A stretch of 51,540 bases of DNA from Opitutaceae bacterium (lineage in GTDB: Bacteria > Verrucomicrobiota > Verrucomicrobiia > Opitutales > Opitutaceae), in NCBI GenBank assembly GCA_016794665.1, contig JAEUHB010000103.1:1-51540 (forward strand), read 5' to 3'. Below are positions 34,414 to 42,914 of the stretch, in pieces. The translations under genes and the position numbers were made by a program. Every line of letters starts with the position of its first letter. Within the stretch, counting starts at the first letter, position 1. The notes below the pieces were generated by a model, which made no database searches, had not been told where the DNA came from, and saw only the letters and a program-made list of their open reading frames with translations.

Positions 34414-35963
34414 GGCGACGGGGAGGGAGCGGGCAAGGCGCGAGCGGGGCCGCCCGGTTGATCGAGATCCTGGATGCGGATGCCCCAGGCGGCGAGGGTG
34501 GTGCCGAGGGTCTGCTCAAGGAGGGTGAGGGCGTTGAGATAGGCGATTTGCGCGCCGATCTCGTTGAGGCGCGCGTTCACGAGGTCGTTTTGGAAGGTGA
34601 TGATCGCGAAATTGGTGGTGCGGCCGGCCTGGAGGCGGCCGCGCTCGATCTCGAGCTTGCGCTCGGCGAGCTCGCGGGCGACGGCCGAGACCTCGACGCG
34701 CTTGCGGGAGAGCTCGATGGTCCGGAGCGCGTCGCGGACCTCGAGCTCGATGTTGTCCGTGATCTCGGCGACATCGAGGGCGGCCTTGTCGGCCCGGCTG
34801 CGGGCGCGGAGGTAGCCCTGCTGCCGCGTGAGATCGCCGAAGGGCACCGAGAGGGCGAGGCCGACGTTCCAGTCCTCGTTGGCGCGGTTGAGCGTGCGGT
34901 CGAGCGACTCGGCGTAGCGCGGCGCCGTGCCGGCGAGGCGGTAGCGGGAGTTGAGGTTGAGGGACCAGAGCTTGTTGTTGCGGGCCACGTCGGCGGAGAG
35001 ATCGGTGATGGACTTGCCCTGTAGCGCCTGCCGGTAGTCGGGGCGATTTTCGAACGCCAGGCGCCGGCACGTCTCAAGATCGAGGGCGAAGGCGGGAACG
35101 TCGATGACGTCGGAGGCGACGAAGTTCTCGTCGCGCGAGGTGTCGATGAGCTTCACGAGGGCGAAGCGGGCGGAGTCGCGGGCGGATTGCGCGTTGAGGA
35201 GGTTGAACTCGCGCGTGGCGATGTCGGCCTCCGTCTGGATGATTTCAACGGGCGGGAGGATGCCGGAGCTGACGAGGGCGCGGTTGACGCGGAGCTGCTC
35301 GCGCGCGCGGGTGAGGGCCGTCTCGCTCACGTCGACGGAGCGCTGGGCCTGCAGGAGAAAGCGGTAGGCCAGCACGACGTTGGTGACCGTGGCGATGACG
35401 CCGCGCTTGAACTCGAGGACGTTCGACTGTTCGGCGAGGCGGGCGATGCGGAGGTTGGCGAGATTGGCCGCGAAGCCACCCCCGCGCAGCAGCGGCTGGT
35501 CGAGGGAAACGAAGACGCTCGAGTCGTAGACCTTGTTGGTCGCGGCCGTGCGATCGGTGGCGGTGTTGTCCCAGGAAAGCGCGACACGCGCCCCGGTGGG
35601 CAGGCGCTGCGAGACGACCGCGGAGGCACTGCCCGTGCGCGTGGTCGTTTCGGAGGACGGCGTGGAGACGGGATTGTGCCGGACGGTGGAATTGAGCGTG
35701 AGGTCCGGCGCGAATTCGTCCTGCGCGACGCGCAGGTCGTAGCGCTGGACCTCGCGGTCGAGGCCGGCCTTGGCGAGGGCGCGATTGTGGAACAGCGCGA
35801 GCTCGATGGCCTGTCGGAGGGTGAGCGTCGCGGGAAGGGGTGCCGGCGCCGCGGTTGGCGCGCTTGCCTGTCCGCACACCGGACCCGTGGCACAAATCAA
35901 CACGGCGAGGCCCCGGGAAAACGCCACGGATGGGCGATAGCGAAAAGGCGGAGACCGGACCAT
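34410..35963 (-). CDS. TolC-family outer-membrane efflux protein
   Basis: A 517-residue protein with signal peptide (about 13-32, FSRGLAVLICATGPVCG). It has the two-fold repeated TolC coiled-hairpin pattern: TLRQAIELALFHNRALAKAG at the first repeat and CRRLAFENRPDYRQALQGK at the second, each followed by long heptad helices and short beta strands (NEDWNVGLALSVPFGD, DSSVFVSLDQPLLRGGG). It would form the trimeric exit duct for the MacA/MacB-like proteins encoded immediately downstream, whose first gene overlaps its stop by 4 bases. ATG 35963 starts the signal peptide; the in-frame start at 36080 adds a Pro/Arg-rich stretch I consider untranslated. A 132-base gap to the ABC-2 permease probably contains the operon promoter, though I cannot point to one. 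Confidence 0.93.
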   Translation of the reverse strand: MVRSPPFRYRPSVAFSRGLAVLICATGPVCGQASAPTAAPAPLPATLTLRQAIELALFHNRALAKAGLDREVQRYDLRVAQDEFAPDLTLNSTVRHNPVSTPSSETTTRTGSASAVVSQRLPTGARVALSWDNTATDRTAATNKVYDSSVFVSLDQPLLRGGGFAANLANLRIARLAEQSNVLEFKRGVIATVTNVVLAYRFLLQAQRSVDVSETALTRAREQLRVNRALVSSGILPPVEIIQTEADIATREFNLLNAQSARDSARFALVKLIDTSRDENFVASDVIDVPAFALDLETCRRLAFENRPDYRQALQGKSITDLSADVARNNKLWSLNLNSRYRLAGTAPRYAESLDRTLNRANEDWNVGLALSVPFGDLTRQQGYLRARSRADKAALDVAEITDNIELEVRDALRTIELSRKRVEVSAVARELAERKLEIERGRLQAGRTTNFAIITFQNDLVNARLNEIGAQIAYLNALTLLEQTLGTTLAAWGIRIQDLDQPGGPARALPAPSPSP

Positions 35964-36095
35964 GGGACGAGGTGGGCGCGTGGGCGCGCGCAGACCCGTG
36001 ATCGGACGGACGGGTGCAACCCTTGTCAAAGCCTTAACCGGCGCTGGGCCGGAAGGCGGGGGCGCCATGGGGGCGGACAATCACCGGTTGCAGCC

Positions 36096-37454
36096 TCACC
36101 CGAAAATCGGGCCGCGGTTGAAACGCCAGACCGCAAGGCTCATCACCGCGGTGGTAGTGCCAGCGAGGACGCCGAGGATCGGCAGGATTTGCACGAGTGA
36201 TTGGCCGGCCCAGAGCACGGCGCTGAACCCCTCCATCGACCAATAGACCAGCGTGAGTTTGCTGAAATACTGGATCACCTCCGGCATGAAGGTAATCGGA
36301 AACCACGCGCCGCCCACGGCGCTCATGAGCATGATGAGAAAGGTGGCCAAGCCGCTCGCGGCCTCGGGCGAAGTCGAGAGGGCGGCGAGCAGCATGCCAA
36401 ACGACGTGCAGGCCGCGGCGGCGAACAAGCAAACGAGCACGAGCGGCCCGAGGTGGGGCAGGACCTCGATGCCGTAGAGCCAGCTGGAGGCGACGAACAG
36501 CACGACCAGCTGCACCAGGCCGAGGGCGACCCCGTAGAGAAATTTGCTCCACAGGATGTGCGCTCGCGTGACGGGCGCGGCGAGCAGGCGCTGAAAAATG
36601 CCCGCGTCGCGCTCGCGGAAAAGGCTCGCGGCGGAGGCGCTCAGCGCGAAGAGCAGAAACTGGATCGCCCAGCCGCCGACGAGACTGGTGGCCTGCGGAC
36701 TCTTCACCTTGGCGCCGACGACCTGCTCGGTGTCAATCTTCACGATTTGGCTGAGGACATCCGCGGCGCTGGATTTTTGTCCCGGCGCGGCGGGCGAGGA
36801 GTCGCGCGGTTGGGTAAGATCACCGAAGCCAAAATCGGCGGACGACATCCGGCGTTCCAGTTCGTCGGCATCGCCGCCGAAAGCCGAGGTCACGGTGCGG
36901 GCGATGCCGCGATTGAATTGCCGGAGCCGGTCCTCGCCGATGAACCGTTTCGCGTTGGCCCCGAGTGACTGGCCCAGCAGCTCGGGCACGTGCGAGAAAA
37001 TAGTCTTCTGCAGGATGCCGTTCACCGTCTGCGTCTCGATCTCGTTGCGCGGGTTGGAGAGAAATTTCAGGCGGAGGCCGAGCCGCGAATCGCTCACGAG
37101 GTCGGCGGGCAGCACGAGCGCGAAGCGAAACGGCGCGCCGGGCGCCTCCATCAGCGGCCGGAGATCAGCCTCCGTGAGCGGGCGCTTCGGCGCGGCGGAC
37201 GGATGCTCGGTGATGACGCGAAACGTCTTTTCGCCGCGGAGCGCGGCGATGAGCTTGGCGGAAGCGGCGTTGCCACTGGCATCGACGACGGCGAACGGGA
37301 TGCCGTTGGGACCGGAGTCCTTGCGGTTTACCCCGAAAATCTGGCCGAAGAGCCAGATCATCGCAAAGGGCACGATGAAGGTGAGCGAGACCGCGGCTTT
37401 GTTGCGGCGGAAGTTGAGGAAGTCCTTCCGGAGGAGGGCGAGGATCGGGTTCAT
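36096..37454 (-). CDS. ABC-2 type transporter permease
   Basis: A 452-residue membrane protein. It has an N-terminal transmembrane helix (about 23-42, VSLTFIVPFAMIWLFGQIFG), a large extracytoplasmic domain (about 45-260) and five to six C-terminal helices. Typical ABC-2 elements include SLFRERDAGIFQRLLAAPVT and LMSAVGGAWFPITFMPEVIQ. The closely placed ATPase upstream is its partner. ATG 37454 was preferred; a GTG at 37490 would overlap the ATPase gene by 11 bases and add MTPERNRKSKPG. Such exporters commonly handle drugs, lipids or polysaccharide. A YhhJ/DrrB-like role is possible, but no HlyD gene is directly attached to this pair; the nearby adaptor belongs to the MacB-type set. Confidence 0.9.
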   Translation of the reverse strand: MNPILALLRKDFLNFRRNKAAVSLTFIVPFAMIWLFGQIFGVNRKDSGPNGIPFAVVDASGNAASAKLIAALRGEKTFRVITEHPSAAPKRPLTEADLRPLMEAPGAPFRFALVLPADLVSDSRLGLRLKFLSNPRNEIETQTVNGILQKTIFSHVPELLGQSLGANAKRFIGEDRLRQFNRGIARTVTSAFGGDADELERRMSSADFGFGDLTQPRDSSPAAPGQKSSAADVLSQIVKIDTEQVVGAKVKSPQATSLVGGWAIQFLLFALSASAASLFRERDAGIFQRLLAAPVTRAHILWSKFLYGVALGLVQLVVLFVASSWLYGIEVLPHLGPLVLVCLFAAAACTSFGMLLAALSTSPEAASGLATFLIMLMSAVGGAWFPITFMPEVIQYFSKLTLVYWSMEGFSAVLWAGQSLVQILPILGVLAGTTTAVMSLAVWRFNRGPIFG

Positions 37455-37479
37455 GCCTGGTTTGGATTTCCGATTGCGC

Positions 37480-38400
37480 TCAGGCGTCACGGAGGCTCCG
37501 GCCGGTGAGATGGAGGAAAACGGCTTCGAGCGTCGGGCGTTGCTGGGTGAAGAGGCGCGGTGGCAGCGCGTGGGACTCCGCGAGGGTGTAGAAAGTGGAA
37601 AGCTTGAAGCCGGCGCCCGGGCGGAACCGGTGGGCGCCGTCGGCGGTGGCGAGGTCGCCGTGCGCGCCTAGCTGCATGGCAAACGACGCCGTGTCCGGCG
37701 TGGCGGCGAAGCGGATTTCCTCATCGAACGGCAGGCGCGTGAGCAGCTCGTCGAGCGTGCCGAGGGCGTGGAGTTTGCCGTGGTCGATGATGCCGATGCG
37801 GGAGCAGAGTCGCGTGGCCTCCTCCATGTAGTGCGTCGAGTAGATGATGGTGAGGCCCTCGCGATTGAGGCGCTCGAGGTATTCGAAGATGGCGTTGCGG
37901 GACTGCGGATCGACGCCGACGGTGGGTTCGTCGCAGAGCAGGAGCTTCGGGCGGTGGAGCAGGGCGGCGACGAGGTTGAGCCGGCGCTGCATGCCGCCGG
38001 AAAAGTTCCTCACGGGCTCCTTCGCGCGGTCGGCGAGCTGCACGGCCTCAAGTGCCTCGCTGATGCGCGCGCGCAAATCAGCGCCGCGCAGCCCGTAGAG
38101 TTCGCCGAAGATACGCAGGTTCTCCACGGCGGTGAGGTCCGGGTAGAGCGCGACGTGCTGGGGCACGAGGCCGAGCGCGAGGCGGGCGACGGAGCTGGCG
38201 GCGGCAAGTGTTTGGCCGTCGAGCGTGACGGTGCCGCCATCGGGCGCGCGCAGGCCGGCGATGAGCGACATCGTGGTGGATTTGCCCGCGCCGTTGGGGC
38301 CGAGCAGCCCGAAGAATTCGCCGCGGGCGAGGTCGAGTGAGACGCCGTCAAGCGCGGTGAGTGCGCCGTAGCGCTTCGTGAGGGAGCGGAGCTGAAGCAT
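37480..38400 (-). CDS. ABC-2 type transporter ATPase
   Basis: A 306-residue cytoplasmic ATPase of the drug/Na+/polysaccharide (CcmA/DrrA-like) class. Walker A GPNGAGKST (34-42), signature FSGGMQRRLNL, Walker B LLLCDEPTVGVDP and switch region IIYSTHYMEEA are intact. The C-terminal 80 residues after the nucleotide-binding domain (containing FDEEIRFAATPD and RPTLEAVFLHLTGRSLRD) form the extra domain common in this class. The permease gene starts 25 bases after its stop. It may be the first gene of a long minus-strand transcription unit running to the MacB-like permease, as all genes between are co-directional. Confidence 0.95.
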   Translation of the reverse strand: MLQLRSLTKRYGALTALDGVSLDLARGEFFGLLGPNGAGKSTTMSLIAGLRAPDGGTVTLDGQTLAAASSVARLALGLVPQHVALYPDLTAVENLRIFGELYGLRGADLRARISEALEAVQLADRAKEPVRNFSGGMQRRLNLVAALLHRPKLLLCDEPTVGVDPQSRNAIFEYLERLNREGLTIIYSTHYMEEATRLCSRIGIIDHGKLHALGTLDELLTRLPFDEEIRFAATPDTASFAMQLGAHGDLATADGAHRFRPGAGFKLSTFYTLAESHALPPRLFTQQRPTLEAVFLHLTGRSLRDA

Positions 38401-38465
38401 GGGCCGGTTGTGGTCGGTTGGAACATGAACCGGCCGCGCCCGGTTTGGTTACAGCGATTGCGTGG

Positions 38466-39839
38466 TTACTTCCCGGCGCGGGTGCGGGCGACGAGCTCGC
38501 GCGTCTTCGAGACGATCGCGTCCTCGAGCCCCGGCGCCCAGGGGCTAGGCTGGCCGTAGGGGACCATCGAGGTGTCGCCTTCGTAGCGACCTTCCTTGAG
38601 CACGCGCTCGCTCGGGATGTAGGCCATCACGTCGGTCGAATAGCCGAAGGCCCAGAGGTTCTCGCCCAGCTCGCGGCGGAGCCGCAGCGAATAGTCGACG
38701 ACTACCTCGCCGCCGAGCGCGACCCAGGAGAGCGAGCCGAGGTTCCATGCTTGAACGGGATAGGAGTAACGCAGGGCGGCCTCGCCCTGGGTGCGGAGCT
38801 TCTCCGTCACGACGGCTGACCAAGCCTGGTGCATTTCCTTGTTCGATTGGTTCTTTTCCCGCGCGATGCGGAGCTGCTCCTCGGTGGGGCGGCGAGCAAA
38901 GTTGAGCGTGATGTCCTCGAGCGCGGAGGCGAACCGGCCGGTGATCGGGTTCATCTTTTTGGCGAGCGCGCGGTCGGCGGCGTCGGCGAGGGCGCGGCCA
39001 TGCTGGTCGGCGAGCTCGACCGTGCCCCGGGGCGCAGGGTTGGCGTCGGCCCCGCAGCCGATGGCAAACAACACGGTCGCGCCGGGATGGCGTTTCTCCA
39101 GCTCGACCTGCGCGGAGCCGGCGTAGTCGCCGTGCCACTGGTAGAATTGCAGCGTGGTGTTGTGGCACGCGTAGGACATGAGCAGCGCCATCAGGGCACC
39201 GTCGGCCGCGCGCACCGCGAGCACGGGGACGCGCGGATCGAAGGGGCCCTTCAATTTTCCGGCGGCCCGCTGGCCCGGCACATCGGTCGCGGGATTCTCG
39301 CGGCGGTTATAGCCGATGTGAGCTTCATCCTCGGCCCATGCGAGCGTGGCGGGTCGGAGCGTGCGAAGCGCGGCGTCGGCGGCGCGGATCATTTTTTCCT
39401 CAAGGGCGCGGGCGTAGTCCTCGGCCTTTTTCTGGCCGTCGGCCGGCAGGATGCGGAGGCCGGCGATGTTGCCCGGAATGAAAGGCGAGCAGTGCGTGTG
39501 CGAGACGTTTGTCATGACCGCGCTGCGCGGCAAGCCGTGGCGCCGGCCGATCTCGGTGGCGACGCGGTCGGAGATTTCGCGGGTGATGCCGCAGAGGTCC
39601 AGCGTGAGGAGCACGCCGCGATTGCCCGCGGGATCCGCGACGGCGAGCGCCTTCACCCAGAGATCCTGCGCGGTGCCCTCGGCGGGCTTGGTGCGCGAGG
39701 CGTAGCCGGTCATCCAGACGCCGGCGGGCGGGGTGATACTCTCGCGGCCGGCGCCAGCGCGCCACGCCGTGGCGTGGTCGGCGCAGCCGCCGGGGGTGAG
39801 GCAGAGGAGGAGCAACAGGGGAAGCAATCGAGCCTTCAT
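38466..39839 (-). CDS. Exported neutral/alkaline ceramidase-like protein
   Basis: A 457-residue protein with a signal peptide (about 1-20, LLPLLLLLCLTPGGC). The cysteine may be lipidated but the preceding residues are a poor lipobox. It matches the N-terminal domain family of neutral ceramidases: RAGAGRESITPPAGVWMTGY near the start, the zinc-site motif NVSHTHCSPF (111-120), SYACHNTTLQF and GCGADANP. Total length is much shorter than true ceramidases (which add a C-terminal immunoglobulin-like domain), and many such short bacterial proteins have no proven substrate, so amide hydrolysis of a sphingolipid is only a possibility. ATG 39839 starts the signal; longer in-frame starts up to 40010 overlap the divergent TonB receptor gene. 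It is divergent from that gene, with a 116-base intergenic region. Confidence 0.83.
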   Translation of the reverse strand: MKARLLPLLLLLCLTPGGCADHATAWRAGAGRESITPPAGVWMTGYASRTKPAEGTAQDLWVKALAVADPAGNRGVLLTLDLCGITREISDRVATEIGRRHGLPRSAVMTNVSHTHCSPFIPGNIAGLRILPADGQKKAEDYARALEEKMIRAADAALRTLRPATLAWAEDEAHIGYNRRENPATDVPGQRAAGKLKGPFDPRVPVLAVRAADGALMALLMSYACHNTTLQFYQWHGDYAGSAQVELEKRHPGATVLFAIGCGADANPAPRGTVELADQHGRALADAADRALAKKMNPITGRFASALEDITLNFARRPTEEQLRIAREKNQSNKEMHQAWSAVVTEKLRTQGEAALRYSYPVQAWNLGSLSWVALGGEVVVDYSLRLRRELGENLWAFGYSTDVMAYIPSERVLKEGRYEGDTSMVPYGQPSPWAPGLEDAIVSKTRELVARTRAGK

Positions 39840-39918
39840 GGCGGCGCGAGCCAACGCCCGCCGCGGGTCGGGCGCGAGTTTCTTCTTGCCCGGCGGCGCC
39901 ACGGGCCAAACTCGCGGT

Positions 39919-39940
39919 GGAAGCGGAATCCTCCGCTTCC
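39919..39940. repeat. Perfect inverted repeat in divergent intergenic region
   Basis: A 9-base arm (39919-39927) and its exact reverse complement (39932-39940) flank the 4-base loop ATCC. There is no T-run after it, so it is not a terminator. It lies 16 bases before the TonB receptor start in the ceramidase/receptor divergent region. It could be an operator, an mRNA hairpin that limits ribosome access, or a small dispersed repeat. Confidence 0.6.
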
Positions 39941-39955
39941 GCAACCTCAGGCCCC

Positions 39956-42913
39956 ATGATCGTTCACGCACGTTTCCTTCTAACGGCAGTTTGCCTCGCA
40001 GTGGCAGCAAATCTCCGAGCTGCGGATGTGCAATCCGGGATCATTTCCGGCCTCGTCACCAACCAAGCCACGGGGGATCTGCTCCCCGGCGCCATCATCG
40101 CGGTGGAAGGCACGGGCCTGAGCGCCGTCAGCGAGCGTGGCGGTGGCTTCACGCTCGTGGTGCCGGCGGGCCAGCACACGCTCTTGGTCAACTACGCCGG
40201 GCTCGATCCAGCGCGCGTCGCCGTGGCGGTCGCCGCCGGCGCGATGGTGGCGCGCGACATCGCGTTGTCGTCCGGGGTCTACAAACTCGATGCCTTTTCG
40301 GTGAAGGGCGTGCGCGAGGGCAGCGCGCTCGCGATCCAGACGCAGCGGCAGGCGGACAACCCCAAATGGGTCGCGGCGACCGATACTTTCGGCAACCCCG
40401 CCGCCAATCCCGGCGAGCTCATCCAGCGCCTTCCTGGCATCACGACCGAGACCGTCGGCAGCGAGGTGCGCACCATTCAGATACGCGGCCTCGGGCCGGG
40501 CTTCTCGTCGCTCCTCGTGGACGGCGAGCGCATGGCGTCTTCCGGCGGCACCAGCGCGATCCGCGACTACCAGATCGAGCAGATGGGCACGGCCAACCTC
40601 GAGACGGTCGAGGTCATCAAGGCGCCGCTGCCCGATCAGGACGCCAACGCCGTCGCGGGTTACGTGAACCTCGTGCCGCGCCGCGCCTTCGACCTGCCCG
40701 GCCGGCGGATCACGGTCAGCGGCGGCGTGCTCTGGCGGAAGCGCGGCTTCAGCGGCAGCCTCTTCGAGGACAAGGCCGACAACCTCGATCTGTTCAGCCT
40801 GGCCTATTCCGACTCGTTCAACGCCTTTGGCGGCCAGCGCAACCTCGGCATCGCCTTCAATGTCAGCCGCCGCGTCTCCTACACCACGCAGGACGAGATC
40901 GGGCCCGGCGGCGTGCTCTACAACTTTGCCCAGACTTACCTCAACCCGAACTCCGCCAACCCGCTCACGCGCCTTTTCGGCACCGGCGACTTCGGCTACG
41001 CGGCCAAGGCCCGCAACGCCGGCCTGAGCGTGGACTACAAGGCGACGCCCGACCTCGTCCTCTTCGCGCGATTCGGCTTCAACACCAACGACCAGTATCA
41101 GGTCTATTACCGGCCCGGCTTCGGCAATCCCGCCGCCACGGCCGCGAACTTCACGGCCGACAGCACCTACGAGCGCTCCGTGCTCCTCCCGCACGCCGCC
41201 TCGGTGGGCGTCCTCGAATCCACGCCGGCCTTCTCGAAAAACTCGCGCAACTATTCCGTGTCCGGCGGCGCCGAGCTGAAGCTCTTCCAGCGCTCCGCCA
41301 CGCTGGAGATCCGCGGCAGCTACTCGCACGCCGACATCTCGTATCCCGGCTGGATTCGCGCGCAGGCGCGCACCACGGCGCCAGGCGGCATCGGCTTCGA
41401 GATCGATCGGCGAGGGCAGGACGCGTGGTATCCGAACTTTCGCCAGACCGCGGGGCCTTCGATCTACGACCCGGCGAGCTACACGATGACTTTTATGCAG
41501 AAGCAGTCCTACAAGGCGCCGAATGACCTCTATGGCGCCCGGCTCGACTTCACCCAGGTGTTTGCGGCCGCCCTGCCGGTGACACTCAAGGCCGGCCTCA
41601 AATACGGCGACGATCGCCGCACGGCGGAGACCGATTTTGGCATCCAGACCTTTGTCGGCGCCGACGGCATCGCGAACACCGCCGATGACGTGCTCACGCC
41701 CTACGCCGACTCGCGCCAGATGCAGGGCGACGGCCGCTACGGGCCGTTCCCCTTCCCGAAAAATCCTGCGGCCGCCCCCGCCAATTACTGGAGGCAGACC
41801 GCCGCCGATGCCTACAACAGCTACGCGACCGCGACGGCTGGTGACGTGAGTTTCCGCGAATCAATCGGCGCCGCCTACCTGATGGCCCGGACCAAGATCG
41901 GCCCCGTCCGCATCACGGGCGGTGTGCGCATGGAGGAGACCGAGACCGAGGGCACCGCCTGGGTGCGCAACACCACTGCGAGCTGGGGCGGCAACAGCGT
42001 CGGCGGAGCCAGCCTCGATCCCGCGGTCGTCGCGGCCAACGCCGCACGCGCGCGGCGTTCGTTCGTGCGCCGCAACACGGACGGCGGCAAATACCGCCAC
42101 TTCTTCCCAGGGCTGCACCTTGTTTACAGCCCCGCCGCGTCGATGCAGGTGCGCGCCAGCTACAACCGCGCGATTTCGCGCCCGCCCGTCGCGAGCCTGC
42201 TGCCCAGCGTCACGGAAAATGCCGAGAACCGCACCGTCACCGTCGGCAACCCCGAGCTGCGGCCCTACCTCACGCACAACTTTGAGGTCAGCGTGGAGAG
42301 ATATTTCGAGCCGGTCGGTCAGTTCAGCCTCGGCGCGTTTCTCAAGGAGATCAGCGACTACTCCCGCAGCTTTTCGGACACGGTCCCAGGCACGGGCATT
42401 GACGGCAACGGCCTCTACGCGGGCTACACGCTTACGATGACCCGCAACATCGGCGACGCGCGCGTCCGCGGCATCGAGGCAAACTACACGCAGCAGTTCA
42501 GCTTCCTCCCCGGCGCCTGGCGCGGTCTCGGCGCCTTCGCCAACTACACCTACCTGCAGACCCAGGGCAATTTTGGCGGCGTGACGAGCACCGCGCGGCT
42601 CGCCAACCTCGCGCCCCGCAGCGGCAACGCCGGCCTTAATTTCCGCCATCGCGGGTTCGACGCGCGCGTCCTGGCCAACTGGGTCGCGGAGAAATACAAG
42701 AGCACGGTCACTGGCATCGACGTCTACAACGAGGAGCGCCTGATGTTCGACGTGAAGCTCCAATACTCGATCAACCGCCGCTACGATGTGTTCCTCGATG
42801 CGACCAACATCACCGATGAGGCGCCCCGCACCGATGTCGCGCTCAATGGCCTGAAGTTCTTCAAGACCAACCAAGGCATCGGCTTCGTCGCGGGCGTGCG
42901 CGGGCGGTTCTGA
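39956..42913 (+). CDS. TonB-dependent receptor with carboxypeptidase-like N-terminal domain (third)
   Basis: A 985-residue outer-membrane receptor with signal peptide about 1-22 (ending NLRAAD). The carboxypeptidase-regulatory-like domain spans about 25-105 (SGLVTNQATGDLLPGAIIAV, VVPAGQHTLLVNYAGLDP). The plug spans about 115-240 (RTIQIRGLGPGFSSLLVDGE, DANAVAGYVNLVPRRAF) and the barrel ends GVRGRF. It shares the general build of the two receptors at 9803 and 14835 but its linker (QADNPKWVAATDTFG) lacks the conserved VKNVV, so it belongs to a different branch and probably serves a different ligand. It stands alone on the plus strand, divergent from a ceramidase-like gene and convergent (1 base apart) with the DUF748 gene. 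ATG 39956 starts the signal peptide. Confidence 0.93.
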   Translation: MIVHARFLLTAVCLAVAANLRAADVQSGIISGLVTNQATGDLLPGAIIAVEGTGLSAVSERGGGFTLVVPAGQHTLLVNYAGLDPARVAVAVAAGAMVARDIALSSGVYKLDAFSVKGVREGSALAIQTQRQADNPKWVAATDTFGNPAANPGELIQRLPGITTETVGSEVRTIQIRGLGPGFSSLLVDGERMASSGGTSAIRDYQIEQMGTANLETVEVIKAPLPDQDANAVAGYVNLVPRRAFDLPGRRITVSGGVLWRKRGFSGSLFEDKADNLDLFSLAYSDSFNAFGGQRNLGIAFNVSRRVSYTTQDEIGPGGVLYNFAQTYLNPNSANPLTRLFGTGDFGYAAKARNAGLSVDYKATPDLVLFARFGFNTNDQYQVYYRPGFGNPAATAANFTADSTYERSVLLPHAASVGVLESTPAFSKNSRNYSVSGGAELKLFQRSATLEIRGSYSHADISYPGWIRAQARTTAPGGIGFEIDRRGQDAWYPNFRQTAGPSIYDPASYTMTFMQKQSYKAPNDLYGARLDFTQVFAAALPVTLKAGLKYGDDRRTAETDFGIQTFVGADGIANTADDVLTPYADSRQMQGDGRYGPFPFPKNPAAAPANYWRQTAADAYNSYATATAGDVSFRESIGAAYLMARTKIGPVRITGGVRMEETETEGTAWVRNTTASWGGNSVGGASLDPAVVAANAARARRSFVRRNTDGGKYRHFFPGLHLVYSPAASMQVRASYNRAISRPPVASLLPSVTENAENRTVTVGNPELRPYLTHNFEVSVERYFEPVGQFSLGAFLKEISDYSRSFSDTVPGTGIDGNGLYAGYTLTMTRNIGDARVRGIEANYTQQFSFLPGAWRGLGAFANYTYLQTQGNFGGVTSTARLANLAPRSGNAGLNFRHRGFDARVLANWVAEKYKSTVTGIDVYNEERLMFDVKLQYSINRRYDVFLDATNITDEAPRTDVALNGLKFFKTNQGIGFVAGVRGRF

Positions 42914-42914
42914 A

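Noticed and set aside
32923..34461. 512-codon plus-strand frame opposite the GAF-HlyD gene
   Set aside because: Low-complexity Gly/Glu/Val/Ala-rich translation; a mirror of the real adaptor codons.
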